Shown: positions 8,801 to 17,863, counted from the first letter of the stretch. The stretch is DNA of 64,000 nucleotides from Pseudobacillus wudalianchiensis (GCF_001685015.1 NZ_MAYT01000023.1:437847-501846); one strand, 5' to 3'. A program made the numbers and translations. The notes: generated from the sequence alone by a model not told the origin.

Positions 8801-8850
8801 TAAAAGAGGCTGTCCGATAAGTGGCGATCACTTATCAAACAGCCTCTTTC
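8801..8850. terminator. Terminator between prsA and yhaL
   Basis: AAAAGAGGCTGT and ACAGCCTCTTT form the outer arms and GATAAGTG/CACTTATC the inner arms of a long stem, with T's on the right. It probably works in both directions for the convergent genes. Confidence 0.9.
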
Positions 8851-8853
8851 CTT

Positions 8854-9027
8854 TTAACTCTTTGCTCTCATTTCTCTTTCTTTCTCCATCCTTTGTATAT
8901 AAACCTGCCCTTCCTGCTCAATAAATTCCTCATCTATCTTCTTCTCCGCTCTTGATGTTTTAATCGTCATAAATGCGCTAAAAAAAATTCCTGCGACTAC
9001 TGCATAAATCCATAATGGGATTGTCAT
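8854..9027 (-). CDS. yhaL: YhaL-like small membrane protein (sporulation)
   Basis: A 57-residue protein with one membrane segment (about residues 3-22, IPLWIYAVVAGIFFSAFMTI) followed by a charged helix (EFIEQEGQVYIQRMEKEREM). This is the layout and wording of the YhaL family, small proteins made in the forespore in B. subtilis. ATG 9027 is used because AAAGGAG precedes it; the longer frame starts without a ribosome binding site. Its position between prsA and yhaM is the same as in B. subtilis. Confidence 0.75.
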   Translation of the reverse strand: MTIPLWIYAVVAGIFFSAFMTIKTSRAEKKIDEEFIEQEGQVYIQRMEKEREMRAKS

Positions 9028-9077
9028 TCTAATCTCCTTTCTTATCCGCATTTGTTAAACAGTGTATTCGGGGAAAG

Positions 9078-9107
9078 AAAAAAACATGCCCAAATTTGGA
9101 CATGTTA
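9078..9107 (-). terminator. Terminator after yhaM
   Basis: Read on the minus strand, AACATGTCC-AAATT-TGGGCATGTT is followed by seven T's. The stem begins within the yhaM stop region. Confidence 0.85.
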
Positions 9108-10046
9108 AGAAGAAAAATGCGGCTTATAAAAGGAACGGTTGTCGAGAGCAAATACACGCTCGGAAAACTCACCCGGCTTTGTACGCTCCAGCGCCCGGTC
9201 CAGCATATTCATTTTCGCATCAAGATTATCAATATAATGGAGAATTTCTGCCTCTTTGACCATCGGCGGCTTCGGACTTCCCCATTCTGCCTTACCGTGA
9301 TGAGAAAGTACAATGTGCTTTAAAACAGTGACTTCCTCTCCTTCGATTCCAAGCTCTTCCGCTGCCTTGCCAATTTCATTCACCATGATCGTGATGTGAC
9401 CAAGCAAATTCCCTTCCACTGTGTAGACAGTCGAAACAGGGCCTGATAGCTCAATCACTTTCCCAAGATCGTGTAAAATAACACCGGCATATAATAAATC
9501 ACGGTTTAGTGACGGATAAAGGTCCGCAATCGATTTTGCCAGCTTGAGCATGCATACTACATGATAGGCTAGACCCGAAACGAACTCATGATGATTTTTT
9601 GTAGCAGCCGGATACTCTAAAAACTCTGTATGGTATTTATTTAATAAAAAGCGGGTAATACGCTGAATATGAGGATTTTGCATTTCAAAAATAAACTGAG
9701 TAATGGTATCCGCCATATCCTTCTGACTGATCGGTGCTGTTTCAATAAACTCACTGACCTGCTTTCCATCCTGCGGGCCAGCCGGGCGAATTTGACGGAT
9801 TTTTAATTGCATACGTCCGCGATAGTTTTGAATTTCTCCCTTCACTTTTACGATCGTCTGCGGCTGGTACTGCTTTTCTGTCTCTTCCTTTGCATCCCAG
9901 AGCTTCGCTTCGATATCGCCGCTTTTATCTTGTAAAATAAGCGTTAAATAGGGATTGCCGTTTACCGCTACACTTTTTGTTGCCGATTTAATTAACAAGT
10001 AAACCTCTACACTCTGCCCTGCTTCATAATGGGTAATCCCTTGCAA
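9105..10046 (-). CDS. yhaM: 3'-to-5' exoribonuclease YhaM
   Basis: Cytoplasmic exoribonuclease found in Firmicutes, active in mRNA turnover. Residues 1-90 form an OB-fold RNA-binding domain ([37 protein letters not shown]). Residues 155-285 form an HD metal-dependent phosphohydrolase domain with [11 protein letters not shown], the HD pair in ILHDLGK and HIVLSHHG. The 313 residues equal the usual length. The start is TTG 10046 behind GGAGGGG. It follows the yhaQP pair on the same strand; yhaN and yhaO, which separate them in B. subtilis, are absent. Confidence 0.95.
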   Translation of the reverse strand: MQGITHYEAGQSVEVYLLIKSATKSVAVNGNPYLTLILQDKSGDIEAKLWDAKEETEKQYQPQTIVKVKGEIQNYRGRMQLKIRQIRPAGPQDGKQVSEFIETAPISQKDMADTITQFIFEMQNPHIQRITRFLLNKYHTEFLEYPAATKNHHEFVSGLAYHVVCMLKLAKSIADLYPSLNRDLLYAGVILHDLGKVIELSGPVSTVYTVEGNLLGHITIMVNEIGKAAEELGIEGEEVTVLKHIVLSHHGKAEWGSPKPPMVKEAEILHYIDNLDAKMNMLDRALERTKPGEFSERVFALDNRSFYKPHFSS

Positions 10047-10126
10047 TTTGTTCCCCTCCTTATATTGGTTAAATCATTATAACATAACAGTTTTGGGAAT
10101 CACTTTTCCCATTAGTCTACGGCTAA

Positions 10127-11371
10127 TCAATTGTCCTTTGACAGCTCCAATGCTTTTTTCATATCTTTTAATGAATTAGACTTTCCATACATTAATACGC
10201 CACCTTTGTAAATTCGAGCCCCGATTACTCCAAAAAGCAGAATAGCTGCCACTAAAACCCCAAACCCAAGAACGACTTCCCAGACAGGGATGCTAAGCAG
10301 GCTAATACGGACGAATAAAATCATCGGTGTAAAAAACGGCACATACGAAGTAGCTGTAATAAATGGCGATTCTGGATTGCTAAGACCGTACATGGAAATA
10401 AAGAAGCCGACCATCACAAGCAGCGTCAGCGGTGTCATCATTTGCTGAACATCCTCAAGCCTGCTGACGAGCGATCCAAGCAGCGCGGCGATCGTAGCGT
10501 ACAAGAAATAGCCCAGAATAAACAAGAGAACCGCATATACGATCATTGTAACGGGAATAGACTTTAACCCAATGGAGCTCACGAGTGACCCTTTCGGCTG
10601 ATTCGTCATTGTAAAGTAAGCAATCGCGAACCAAATCACTAATTGAGTGAGACCGAGAAGGCCAATGCCGATGATTTTAGCAAACATCTGCTTGACTGGA
10701 GACACACTCGAAATCAAAATTTCCATGACCCTTGAAGACTTTTCAATCGCTACGTCAGATGCAATCATATTGGCATACATAATAACTGAAAAATAAATAA
10801 AGAACAACAATAGATAGACAAGAATTTGTGCCTGCATTAACTCTTCTTCTGACTTAGCTCCTTTGGCAAGAGCAATCGTATCAAATGTAACGGGTGCATT
10901 CCACATTTGGATTTGCTCACTTGTTAACTGGAGCTTCCCCGCTACCTCCATTGTTTTAAGAGCTTGCAGCGCTTGCCGAATGTCAGAAGTAATTTCACTG
11001 TTGGCAATGTTTTCTGCCTTATAGGTTCCTGCTGGCAGACCATCTGCCTCCCTTTTTAGCAAGAGATAGCCTTTGTACGTTCCCTTTGTGACTTCCTTCT
11101 TCAGCTGATTTTCTGTTTGCTCCGTTTGTACGACGGTCAAATCCTCTGTAATCGCCGCCAACTGCCCTTTAAATGGCTCATACAGCCCCCCCATTTGATC
11201 TACCACTGCAATCTTCATTTCCTTATCTTCATCATCAAAATACGAAAAAATCTTCTCCATGTTACCGGCAATCATAATCACAGCTGCAACGAGCACCGTT
11301 GTAATAATAAATGCCTTTGTCTTAAACTTGTTTATGTATGATTGTGAAAGGATCATCCAAAAGTTAGTCAT
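10127..11371 (-). CDS. yhaP: ABC exporter permease, NatB-like (YhaP)
   Basis: ABC-2 type membrane subunit of the NatB/YhaP group, linked to sodium or toxic-compound efflux. An N-terminal membrane segment (about residues 16-38) is followed by an extracytoplasmic domain of roughly 130 residues and then five or six membrane segments between about 175 and 395. ATG 11371 overlaps the yhaQ stop (ATGACTAA). A further upstream in-frame start would lie deep inside yhaQ. It forms a two-gene exporter with yhaQ. The substrate cannot be told from sequence. Confidence 0.88.
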   Translation of the reverse strand: MTNFWMILSQSYINKFKTKAFIITTVLVAAVIMIAGNMEKIFSYFDDEDKEMKIAVVDQMGGLYEPFKGQLAAITEDLTVVQTEQTENQLKKEVTKGTYKGYLLLKREADGLPAGTYKAENIANSEITSDIRQALQALKTMEVAGKLQLTSEQIQMWNAPVTFDTIALAKGAKSEEELMQAQILVYLLLFFIYFSVIMYANMIASDVAIEKSSRVMEILISSVSPVKQMFAKIIGIGLLGLTQLVIWFAIAYFTMTNQPKGSLVSSIGLKSIPVTMIVYAVLLFILGYFLYATIAALLGSLVSRLEDVQQMMTPLTLLVMVGFFISMYGLSNPESPFITATSYVPFFTPMILFVRISLLSIPVWEVVLGFGVLVAAILLFGVIGARIYKGGVLMYGKSNSLKDMKKALELSKDN

Positions 11372-12260
11372 AAGAGGCCCCCGCCTTTTCAATAAAAATG
11401 TCGTTCAGTGATGGCTCTTCTAACTCAAATTTTGTTACAAACCCCTTTTCTTGAAGAGCTGAGAAGATGGTTTGAGACGTTTCTTCCTTATCAATTTGCA
11501 GCAGCATCCCTTCCGCTGTTCTCTTTGTCCGTAAGACCCCTCGTATCTCCTCTAAAAAGCCAAGATCAAAATCAGCTTGTACAAATACATTTTTCCTGCC
11601 AAACGAACGCTTAATGTCACGAAGTCTGCCATGAACGACCGGTCGGCCCTTGTGCATCATACATAAATTCTCACAAAGCTCTTCTACATGCTCCATTCGA
11701 TGACTCGAAAAGACGATCGTTGTTCCGCTCTCTTTTAGATCGACAACTGCTTCTTTTAATAATTCCACATTGACAGGATCAAGCCCGCTGAATGGCTCAT
11801 CTAAAATAAGCAGCTGCGGTTTGTGGACCACCGAAGAAATAAACTGGATTTTCTGCTGATTCCCTTTTGACAATTCCTCCACTTTCTTTCCCGCATAGTC
11901 AGGAACGTGAAAGCGTTCTAACCAACGATCCGTTTCAATGGCCGCTTCTTTCTTATCCATCCCTCGCAATCGTGCTAGGTACACAATTTGTTCCTTTACT
12001 TTCATTTTCGGATAAAGCCCTCTTTCCTCAGGCAAATAACCGATGAGCGGACTAGATTTGTAATTAATTGGCTGACCATTCCAATGAATCATGCCTTCGT
12101 TTGCTTGTAAAATGCCTAAAATCATTCGAAACGTTGTTGTTTTTCCCGCTCCGTTCGCGCCAAGAAACCCAAACAGCTCCCGCTCCGGAATTTGCAAAGA
12201 CAAGTTGTCAACGGCGGTAAATTCGTTAAACCTTTTCGTTACCCTTTCTAAAACAAGCAT
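11364..12260 (-). CDS. yhaQ: ABC exporter ATPase, NatA-like (YhaQ)
   Basis: ATPase partner of YhaP. Walker A is GANGAGKTT near residue 34. The signature is LSKGNQQKIQF near residue 130, Walker B is LLILDEPFSGLDP near residue 150 and the switch histidine is in FSSHRMEHVE. A C-terminal extension of about 80 residues is typical of the NatA/DrrA type. The 298 residues match YhaQ. It is divergent from the small gene at 12399. Confidence 0.92.
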   Translation of the reverse strand: MLVLERVTKRFNEFTAVDNLSLQIPERELFGFLGANGAGKTTTFRMILGILQANEGMIHWNGQPINYKSSPLIGYLPEERGLYPKMKVKEQIVYLARLRGMDKKEAAIETDRWLERFHVPDYAGKKVEELSKGNQQKIQFISSVVHKPQLLILDEPFSGLDPVNVELLKEAVVDLKESGTTIVFSSHRMEHVEELCENLCMMHKGRPVVHGRLRDIKRSFGRKNVFVQADFDLGFLEEIRGVLRTKRTAEGMLLQIDKEETSQTIFSALQEKGFVTKFELEEPSLNDIFIEKAGASYD

Positions 12261-12398
12261 CTTTTATCACTCCCCTTTTTAAACATACGTCCCAACACCT
12301 AAAAAGTTCCATAAAATTATTTTGTTATAAAATATTTGGAAAAGTGCAATAGTTGTGTAAAATGAAAAGTGAATCACCTTTATCAGGGAGGGGAAAAG

Positions 12399-12581
12399 AT
12401 GGTTTACAAACTAACGGTCTTTGAAAAGAATGGAGAAAAGTTATTGGATGAATCATTTGAAGCAAGAAATGACGAAGAGGCTAAAGAAAGAGGCCAGCAG
12501 CTGCTGCAGCAATATGCATACGAAGATCATACGCACCGCTGCACCTCCCCGCTTGGCAAACTCGTTCTATTCCACGTATAA
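12399..12581 (+). CDS. Small soluble protein, YhzC-like
   Basis: A 60-residue protein from ATG 12399 with AGGGAGGGG upstream. It starts VYKLTVFEKNGEKLLDESFEA, has a charged helix (NDEEAKERGQQLL) and ends HRCTSPLGKLVLFHV. I recall a similar ending in YhzC-type proteins of Bacillus, but the match is from memory. It has no membrane segment and no known function. It lies between yhaQ and hemZ. Confidence 0.7.
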   Translation: MVYKLTVFEKNGEKLLDESFEARNDEEAKERGQQLLQQYAYEDHTHRCTSPLGKLVLFHV

Positions 12582-12721
12582 ACCGAACAGGCTGATCTAA
12601 CAGACTGGGTCAGCTTTCTTTACACTTATTGACCTTCGTTTGTCGTTTCTTGCCTGTTCTTCACGTTCGCTGAGCTTTGTTCATCATTTAAAACTTGTTT
12701 TTTACGACAATAACTGAACAA

Positions 12722-12747
12722 AAAAAGCCGGGAACGCCCGGCTTTTT
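12722..12747 (-). terminator. Terminator after hemZ
   Basis: AAAAAGCCGGG-AACG-CCCGGCTTTTT is a compact perfect hairpin with T's on both sides. On the minus strand it directly overlaps the hemZ stop. Confidence 0.93.
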
Positions 12748-14236
12748 ATGAAAATAACTTGTTAAGCTTGTCGATCTTCTTCTCTGTGTATTCTACAAAT
12801 CGTTCATTGTATGTTTTCGGATCTTTCGGATTAGCGAAGTGTTCAATTTTTCCTGTTTTCCGGTCAATGAACTTGCTTGCGGCTCCGCAGCCGATTCCAA
12901 TAATCGTTTGTACTTCTTCCATAATCATAATATTGTAGATACTTTCCTGACCAGGCTTTGAATAGCCTACATTCTCCAGATTGCCGAGAATGTTTTTCTG
13001 ACGGTATAAATAATAAGGAACGTACTCATGCTCTTTCGTCCACTGCTCCGCCATGTTCATCATTTTTTCCACTTCTGTTCGGTCAGCTACTTTGTATTTC
13101 TCTTTATTTAGTGTCATTTCGGAAGCACGCTTAAATGAAAGCGTGTGGACAGTCAGCGACTCCGGCATCAGCTTTTCCGTTTCAGCGAGGGAGTGAGCAA
13201 ATTCAGCTGTGCCTTCCCCCGGAAGGCCGATGATTAAATCCATGTTGATATTGTTCATCCCATGCTCTCTTGCCATATGGTATTTCTCAATCGTTTCTTC
13301 TACGGTATGATGACGGCCGATTGCTTTTAACGTCTCCTGTGTATAAGATTGAGGATTAATACTAATGCGATCAATATTCCATTTTTTGAGCACGTTCAGC
13401 TTTTCTGGAGTGATCGTATCTGGACGGCCTGCTTCCACTGTAATTTCACGGATGTTCTCTACATCCGGAAATACTTCGTACATAAGCGAATACAATTCGT
13501 CCATTTCCTCTGCCGTAATAGCGGTTGGCGTACCGCCTCCATAATAGACGGTGGTAATTGTAATTCCTTTTTCTTTTAACCAGCGTCCAATTTGCTCCAT
13601 TTCATAATGAAGGCCACTTAAAAAAGAAGCGACCCTTCCTTGCTTCCCTTGAATAGCGTAGGCTGGAAACGTACAGTACGCACACTTCGTTGGGCAAAAG
13701 GGAATACCAACATACACACTGACTTCATTTTTGACTTCGTATAAATCAGGCACCATCGTCAGCTGCCGCTCAAGAATTCGCTCCATTAAATCGATTTTCT
13801 CGTCTGTAATCATATATTCTTCCCGAAGCTTCCGTCTTGCTTCTTCTGCTGGTACTTCGGCTTGATGCTGTTTATGAAGCAATTTCGTCGGTCTCATCCC
13901 TGTTAAGATGCCCCACTTTTGTGTGATTTTCGTATAATCCTGCAACACATGCAGAAATACGTGAGAAACGATATTTTTTAGTTGTTTAAATTGTTCTTTT
14001 TCATCTACAGCATCGACTGCTTTTTTAAAACTAGCCTCATAGTTTTTGCCGTTGGCTGATAGAACAGCGGCCGCACTCATCATTTCTCCTTCTTTGTTCA
14101 AGGAAAAATGAATACTAAGTTCATCATGAGAACTGTCTCCAAGCTGGATTTCCGTCTCTTCAAAAAATAAGTTGGCGATCAATTGTAATGGCCGTATGAA
14201 TCGTTCATCTTCCAATCCTTTTATATAAATTAACAC
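12746..14236 (-). CDS. hemZ: Coproporphyrinogen oxidase-like radical SAM protein HemZ
   Basis: Radical S-adenosylmethionine enzyme related to HemN. In B. subtilis HemZ has been linked to anaerobic coproporphyrinogen III oxidation, though its true substrate is debated. The [4Fe-4S] motif PTKCAYCTFPAY (C-x3-C-x2-C with the upstream Cys in IPFCPTKC) lies near residue 180. VYYGGGTPTAI follows, with ISINPQSY further on. The first 165 residues are the extra N-terminal region typical of HemZ, and the length of 496 fits (501). The start is GTG 14236 behind AAAGGTG. It lies next to yhaX as in B. subtilis. Confidence 0.93.
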   Translation of the reverse strand: MLIYIKGLEDERFIRPLQLIANLFFEETEIQLGDSSHDELSIHFSLNKEGEMMSAAAVLSANGKNYEASFKKAVDAVDEKEQFKQLKNIVSHVFLHVLQDYTKITQKWGILTGMRPTKLLHKQHQAEVPAEEARRKLREEYMITDEKIDLMERILERQLTMVPDLYEVKNEVSVYVGIPFCPTKCAYCTFPAYAIQGKQGRVASFLSGLHYEMEQIGRWLKEKGITITTVYYGGGTPTAITAEEMDELYSLMYEVFPDVENIREITVEAGRPDTITPEKLNVLKKWNIDRISINPQSYTQETLKAIGRHHTVEETIEKYHMAREHGMNNINMDLIIGLPGEGTAEFAHSLAETEKLMPESLTVHTLSFKRASEMTLNKEKYKVADRTEVEKMMNMAEQWTKEHEYVPYYLYRQKNILGNLENVGYSKPGQESIYNIMIMEEVQTIIGIGCGAASKFIDRKTGKIEHFANPKDPKTYNERFVEYTEKKIDKLNKLFS

Positions 14237-14321
14237 ACTAATTCACCTTTCTATTTTTCCTCCCTTTAGCATACTGAATCCATTATCCTGTGGTCAAGAC
14301 AGACTTTGTTTAAAAAATCCA

Positions 14322-14350
14322 TAAAAAAAAGCGGCACTGTTCTGCCGCTT
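14322..14350 (-). terminator. Terminator after yhaX
   Basis: On the minus strand AAGCGGCA-GAAC-AGTGCCGCTT is followed by eight T's, overlapping the yhaX stop. Confidence 0.92.
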
Positions 14351-15212
14351 AATCTAATTTATTCACTTCTTCCTCTGCTACTCTTCTTTGATGCCTCAGC
14401 AATTCTTTAATGACATAAGAAATGCCATCATCTTCTTTTGTTCTTGTTACCCAATCCGCTACCTGCTTAACATTTTCCGGTGCATTCCCCATCACGATCC
14501 CTATTCCTGCTTCCCTTACAATTTCCTCATCGTCTTCATCGACTCCAATAACGGCAATTTCTGAACGGTTGATCATCATTCTTTCCGCTAAATATAAAAT
14601 ACTGTTCCACTTTGTGACTCCAAATGAAGTAATTTCAATTTGATCATTTCCTTTTTTAACGAAAGAAACTTCATTAAACATATTTTTCAGTGCTTGCCAC
14701 ACTTCGTCTCTTTCGCCTGGTTTAAAAAAGGTAATGTGAATAGATAAAGGAGAGATTGGCTCCTCAAATAAATGTTCCGATAAGAAATTAACAAAATACT
14801 GGGAATAAAGAAACTTTTGCGTTCGCTGCCACATGCTGCGCTTGACTAATGTTGCCGGCAGCCTCCCTTTGTTGCTGACAGAAAAATTCTCAGTGGAAAG
14901 AGTAATCCGACAATCAAATGATTCGAGAAACTGGACAATCTCGTACGTACACTCTTCATTAACCCGCTGAATATAAATCGGCTTATCCAGTTCAGAAGCG
15001 ATGTAAGCACCATTGTGAGCGATGATGCAGCTTTCTGGAAGCAAAGATTTTGCCATCTTCTTTACAGTTGGTAATTCACGGTTAGAATAAAAACAAACGG
15101 TTACTTTTTTCTTGCGAGCGTAGTGAATTGCATCTTTTGTTGACTTGGTGATCCGGCTTTTACTTTGACCAGCGAAGGCATCTATATTAATTGCTAACAA
15201 ACGGTACGCCAT
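14349..15212 (-). CDS. yhaX: HAD-superfamily protein YhaX with altered catalytic residues
   Basis: A 287-residue protein with the Cof/IIB-type HAD layout: motif I at the N-terminus, a cap domain about residues 85-190 and a C-terminal core with GIGIVMGNAPENVKQVADWVT. Motif I reads LAINIDAFAG where active phosphatases have D-x-D-G-T, so the nucleophilic aspartate is Asn. Motif IV reads VIGVDEDDEEIV, where a GDxxND pattern is expected and the first Asp is Val. It is therefore probably not a working phosphatase. In B. subtilis yhaX is expressed in the mother cell. ATG 15212 has GAGGAGGG upstream. Confidence 0.82.
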   Translation of the reverse strand: MAYRLLAINIDAFAGQSKSRITKSTKDAIHYARKKKVTVCFYSNRELPTVKKMAKSLLPESCIIAHNGAYIASELDKPIYIQRVNEECTYEIVQFLESFDCRITLSTENFSVSNKGRLPATLVKRSMWQRTQKFLYSQYFVNFLSEHLFEEPISPLSIHITFFKPGERDEVWQALKNMFNEVSFVKKGNDQIEITSFGVTKWNSILYLAERMMINRSEIAVIGVDEDDEEIVREAGIGIVMGNAPENVKQVADWVTRTKEDDGISYVIKELLRHQRRVAEEEVNKLD

Positions 15213-15330
15213 TTCGTTCCCTCCTCATGTTGTCCTTTTTAAAAATTATGAAGAGGAAACAGGCTTTAGAACAAGGCTTTCAAAAGTGACAGCCAAATTG
15301 GACTAATTATAAAAAAGACAAGAAAGAATA

Positions 15331-15372
15331 AAAGTGCCAAGCACCTCCTGCTAACAGGAGAGCTTGACACTT
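15331..15372 (-). terminator. Terminator after yheA
   Basis: An extended hairpin with inner arms CTCCTG/CAGGAG and outer arms AAGTG-CCAAGC/GCTTGACACTT, just past the yheA stop. The T-run on the minus strand is modest. Confidence 0.7.
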
Positions 15373-15388
15373 GCTCTAAACTTCATAT

Positions 15389-15742
15389 TTATCCATTTAT
15401 AGAGCCGTACATTTCTTCTAAAGGCTTCATAATAATCTTATTCATATCGGCTATAACCATGCTCATTCTTTGCTCAGCCTCCATTAACTGCGAGATTAGT
15501 CTATGCTGCTGAACGAGTGCCATCGTTTTTTGAGCCTGCTGCACTTCTTCTTCCGTGATATCTTGGCCCATCATTTGCTTCTCCTGCAGTCTCATCTGGA
15601 CATTGCGGAAGTTTTCAAAAATGCCTCTTGCTTCTGCATTAGCATTCACTTCTTCATACATTTGTTTAAGCGTTCTATATTCTTCACTTTGACGCAATCC
15701 CTTTTCTAGCTCATAAGCCAGATCGTATAAATTAGTCGCCAT
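15389..15742 (-). CDS. yheA: YlbF/YmcA-family protein YheA
   Basis: A 117-residue, almost wholly helical acidic protein of the YlbF/YmcA (RicA/RicF) family, with the typical LEKGLRQSEEYRTLKQMYEEV and ARGIFENFRNVQMRLQEKQM pattern. Relatives YlbF, YmcA and YaaT act on RNase Y and on sporulation and competence. YheA itself has no defined role. The family length is 115-150. ATG 15742 follows AAGGAGG. It is downstream of yheB on the same strand. Confidence 0.9.
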   Translation of the reverse strand: MATNLYDLAYELEKGLRQSEEYRTLKQMYEEVNANAEARGIFENFRNVQMRLQEKQMMGQDITEEEVQQAQKTMALVQQHRLISQLMEAEQRMSMVIADMNKIIMKPLEEMYGSING

Positions 15743-15809
15743 TTTTTTCCTCCTTCATCTTCAACATGCCTTCACTTTATCAAACTATGCAAAAGTTGGC
15801 GAGACTTTC

Positions 15810-16943
15810 CTATAATAACCCGACAATAAGTCCTTGGATAAGCCCGATCGCTCCTCCTAATAGTCCTCCTAAGAGGGTAATCATTTTTAATTCACGTCGA
15901 GAAATATCCAATACAATTTGCTCAAGCCGTTGAAGTGAAAAAGTTTCCACCTGCTCGCGAACGATATCGCCAATCCGCAATTTTTGCATAACGGCTGGTA
16001 TCCGGGATGCAATGATTGATCCTGCTTTTTCCACTAGAGCCGGGATTACTTCTTCCGTAATTTTCTCTTCAAATGGCTGTAAAAAATGAGCTACTGGCTT
16101 TTGGAATAAAGAAGGCAAGTCTAACTGGCGTAATACAAAGCTTTTCCCTTTTGCCAGCGCTTTTTCATCAGAAAACTGCTTTAAGACATCCTCCCATTTC
16201 CAATCGAGCAGCTTTTCCCATTCTTTTTGAAGAAGGGTATTTAGCAAGTCTTTTGTGCCGGGACTGCTTAAAAATTTAATGATCTCTGGCTGGATTTTCT
16301 CTTCTAATGACGTGTTTCCTAAAATCATTTGCAGCATGCTGCCAAGCTTGCCCCATTCAGCTAGGAAATCATCGGTCATTTTTTTAACCCGCCACTTTCC
16401 TTCAAATCCCGAAAAATAATCAATCCCCTTTGTTAAAATATAACGAGAGATATCGGGGATTTTATCTTGAGCGGTATCAAGCCATTCAGTGGGGAGTGAC
16501 TCTCTTACTGTCTGGTGCAGATAAACGCTCTTAATACTGTTATATTTACTGTCGATCCAGCTTTCAATCCAGCGCTCTGTTTTTTGCTCAGCCTCTTTAA
16601 ATTGAAGCTTTTCAAGAAGTTCGGCTACTGTGTGATCGGCCGCAAGCAGAGGCTTCGCTTCTTTTTGCAGCATGACAGTTACCTCTCGGCGAAAATCTGG
16701 TTCGTTTAACTTACGCTCGATGCTTTCTGGCGTAAGCAGATGTTCTTCCACGGTTTTTCCGATTTGGCGGGCAAGCTCTCCTCTTCGTTTAGGAATCAAT
16801 CCTGGTGTAAATGGGAGCTTCCATTTGCCAATATATTTGGGATCATACGGGCGAAAAAGCATGCGGATCGCAATCGCATTCGTGATCGCTCCGATAGCTG
16901 CTCCGATGATCACCATAAAGATAATTAATGTAAAGAGATTCAT
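15810..16943 (-). CDS. yheB: DUF445 membrane-anchored protein YheB
   Basis: A 377-residue protein with an N-terminal membrane segment (about residues 4-28) followed by the DUF445 signature NAIAIRMLFRPYDP and FTPGLIPKRRGELARQIGKTVEEHLL. A long, mostly helical soluble region and a C-terminal hydrophobic hairpin (LLGGLLGGAIGLIQGLIVGLL) follow. ATG 16943 is chosen because AGGTGAAC precedes it. The ATG 18 bases upstream lacks a site. It is followed by yheA. The function is unknown; B. subtilis YheB has the same size and neighbourhood. Confidence 0.9.
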   Translation of the reverse strand: MNLFTLIIFMVIIGAAIGAITNAIAIRMLFRPYDPKYIGKWKLPFTPGLIPKRRGELARQIGKTVEEHLLTPESIERKLNEPDFRREVTVMLQKEAKPLLAADHTVAELLEKLQFKEAEQKTERWIESWIDSKYNSIKSVYLHQTVRESLPTEWLDTAQDKIPDISRYILTKGIDYFSGFEGKWRVKKMTDDFLAEWGKLGSMLQMILGNTSLEEKIQPEIIKFLSSPGTKDLLNTLLQKEWEKLLDWKWEDVLKQFSDEKALAKGKSFVLRQLDLPSLFQKPVAHFLQPFEEKITEEVIPALVEKAGSIIASRIPAVMQKLRIGDIVREQVETFSLQRLEQIVLDISRRELKMITLLGGLLGGAIGLIQGLIVGLL

Positions 16944-17063
16944 GTGCTGTTCACCTGCCATTCATTCATCACCGGTAAAGCCGGCTCTTTCATTATAAGT
17001 GGAATTCGCAAAAATTAGCAAATATTGTCGCAGTTAAAGTATGATAAAAAAGAGGTGAAAACA

Positions 17064-17276
17064 ATGCTGCTACATTTTCAATATAAACCGCTTTATCAAG
17101 ATAAAAATCTGCCTGGCTGGGCGTTTTCTTTTTATTATCAAAAACGCCGTCTATTAGGAAATTACCTAGAAGATGGAACAATTGAGTGGCTTTCCACTAT
17201 TCCAGAGGAGCCGGACCGTAAACAGCTTGAACAGCAAATTCATGATTTAATGCTTTATCACGTATATGACAGCTAG
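17064..17276 (+). CDS. yheE: Small protein YheE
   Basis: A 70-residue protein starting LLHFQYKPLYQDKNLPGWAF with several aromatic residues, like YheE of B. subtilis (about 72 residues). ATG 17064 follows AAAGAGGTGAAAAC; the 13 upstream in-frame codons lack a ribosome binding site. It is divergent from yheB. The function is unknown. Confidence 0.8.
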   Translation: MLLHFQYKPLYQDKNLPGWAFSFYYQKRRLLGNYLEDGTIEWLSTIPEEPDRKQLEQQIHDLMLYHVYDS

Positions 17277-17341
17277 TCCAAAATACTGGAATAACTCCTC
17301 TCTTTTGCGTGCATATTATGTATAAAGGAGGGGGTACAGTA

Positions 17342-17536
17342 GTGGATCCAAAACAGAAGGGTCTTTCTTTTTTGCCTGATACGGAATATGAAGGAAAAGA
17401 CCAAGCTTATATAGATATCGATAGAATGATCAACGAAGGACTATCAAGGGGCACCGTTCATATGAGAGACGAAGCACTTACTTCTAATATCGAGGAAGCT
17501 GCTCCTTTTCCAGAAGAGACGCCTCCGAATGAATAA
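17342..17536 (+). CDS. Small acidic protein, unknown function
   Basis: A 64-residue acidic, soluble protein from GTG 17342 behind the strong AAAGGAGGGGG. It contains GLSFLPDTEYEGKDQAYIDIDRMINEG and ends in a proline-rich acidic tail (FPEETPPNE). I do not recognise it. Neighbours on the same strand are yheE and a spore protein gene. Whether it is spore-related is unknown. Confidence 0.65.
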   Translation: MDPKQKGLSFLPDTEYEGKDQAYIDIDRMINEGLSRGTVHMRDEALTSNIEEAAPFPEETPPNE

Positions 17537-17604
17537 AGCTGTCCTGTGCGTGCCGGAAACCTTCAGTTAACCTTGCAAGGAGTCTGGCACGGTCGTACAG
17601 CTTT
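17535..17604. terminator. Bidirectional terminator between the 17342 gene and the CsoR-family gene
   Basis: A long imperfect hairpin with outer arms AAAGCTGT/ACAGCTTT and inner arms GTGCC/GGCAC separates two convergent stops (17536 and 17603). Confidence 0.7.
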
Positions 17605-17863
17605 ATCTGCTTTTAACAATCATATTGACTGCTTCTTGAATCGCTTCTTCTGCATTTTGCCCCTTTTCATTTGCCTCCCTTATGCAGCTTTCCAAGTTTT
17701 TAGCCACAATTAATCCGATAGAACGATCTACAGCGGAGCGAATAGCGGACAGCTGTGTGACTACTTCTTTACAGTGCTTGTCATCCTCCATCATTTTTAT
17801 GACACCTCTTATTTGCCCTTCAATCCGGCTTAGACGATTTTTTATATCACGATTGTATTCCAT
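17603..17863 (-). CDS. CsoR/FrmR-family repressor, CstR-like
   Basis: An 86-residue all-helical repressor of the CsoR family (DUF156), which lets go of DNA on binding metal, formaldehyde or persulfide. Cys31 (KHCKEV) and Cys60 (LESCI) are present, but the copper-site histidine is Asn56. Cys31/Asn56/Cys60 is the pattern of the persulfide sensor CstR rather than of copper-binding CsoR. No sulfur-oxidising, rhodanese or copper gene lies nearby, so the target is not visible. ATG 17863 follows GAGGTG. It is convergent with the 17342 gene. Confidence 0.85.
   Translation of the reverse strand: MEYNRDIKNRLSRIEGQIRGVIKMMEDDKHCKEVVTQLSAIRSAVDRSIGLIVAKNLESCIREANEKGQNAEEAIQEAVNMIVKSR

Noticed and set aside
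12590..12715. Minus-strand open stretch downstream of hemZ reading like a polar protein tail (NDEQSSANVKNRQETTNEGQ)
   Set aside because: No start codon with ribosome binding site, and it lies beyond the hemZ terminator.
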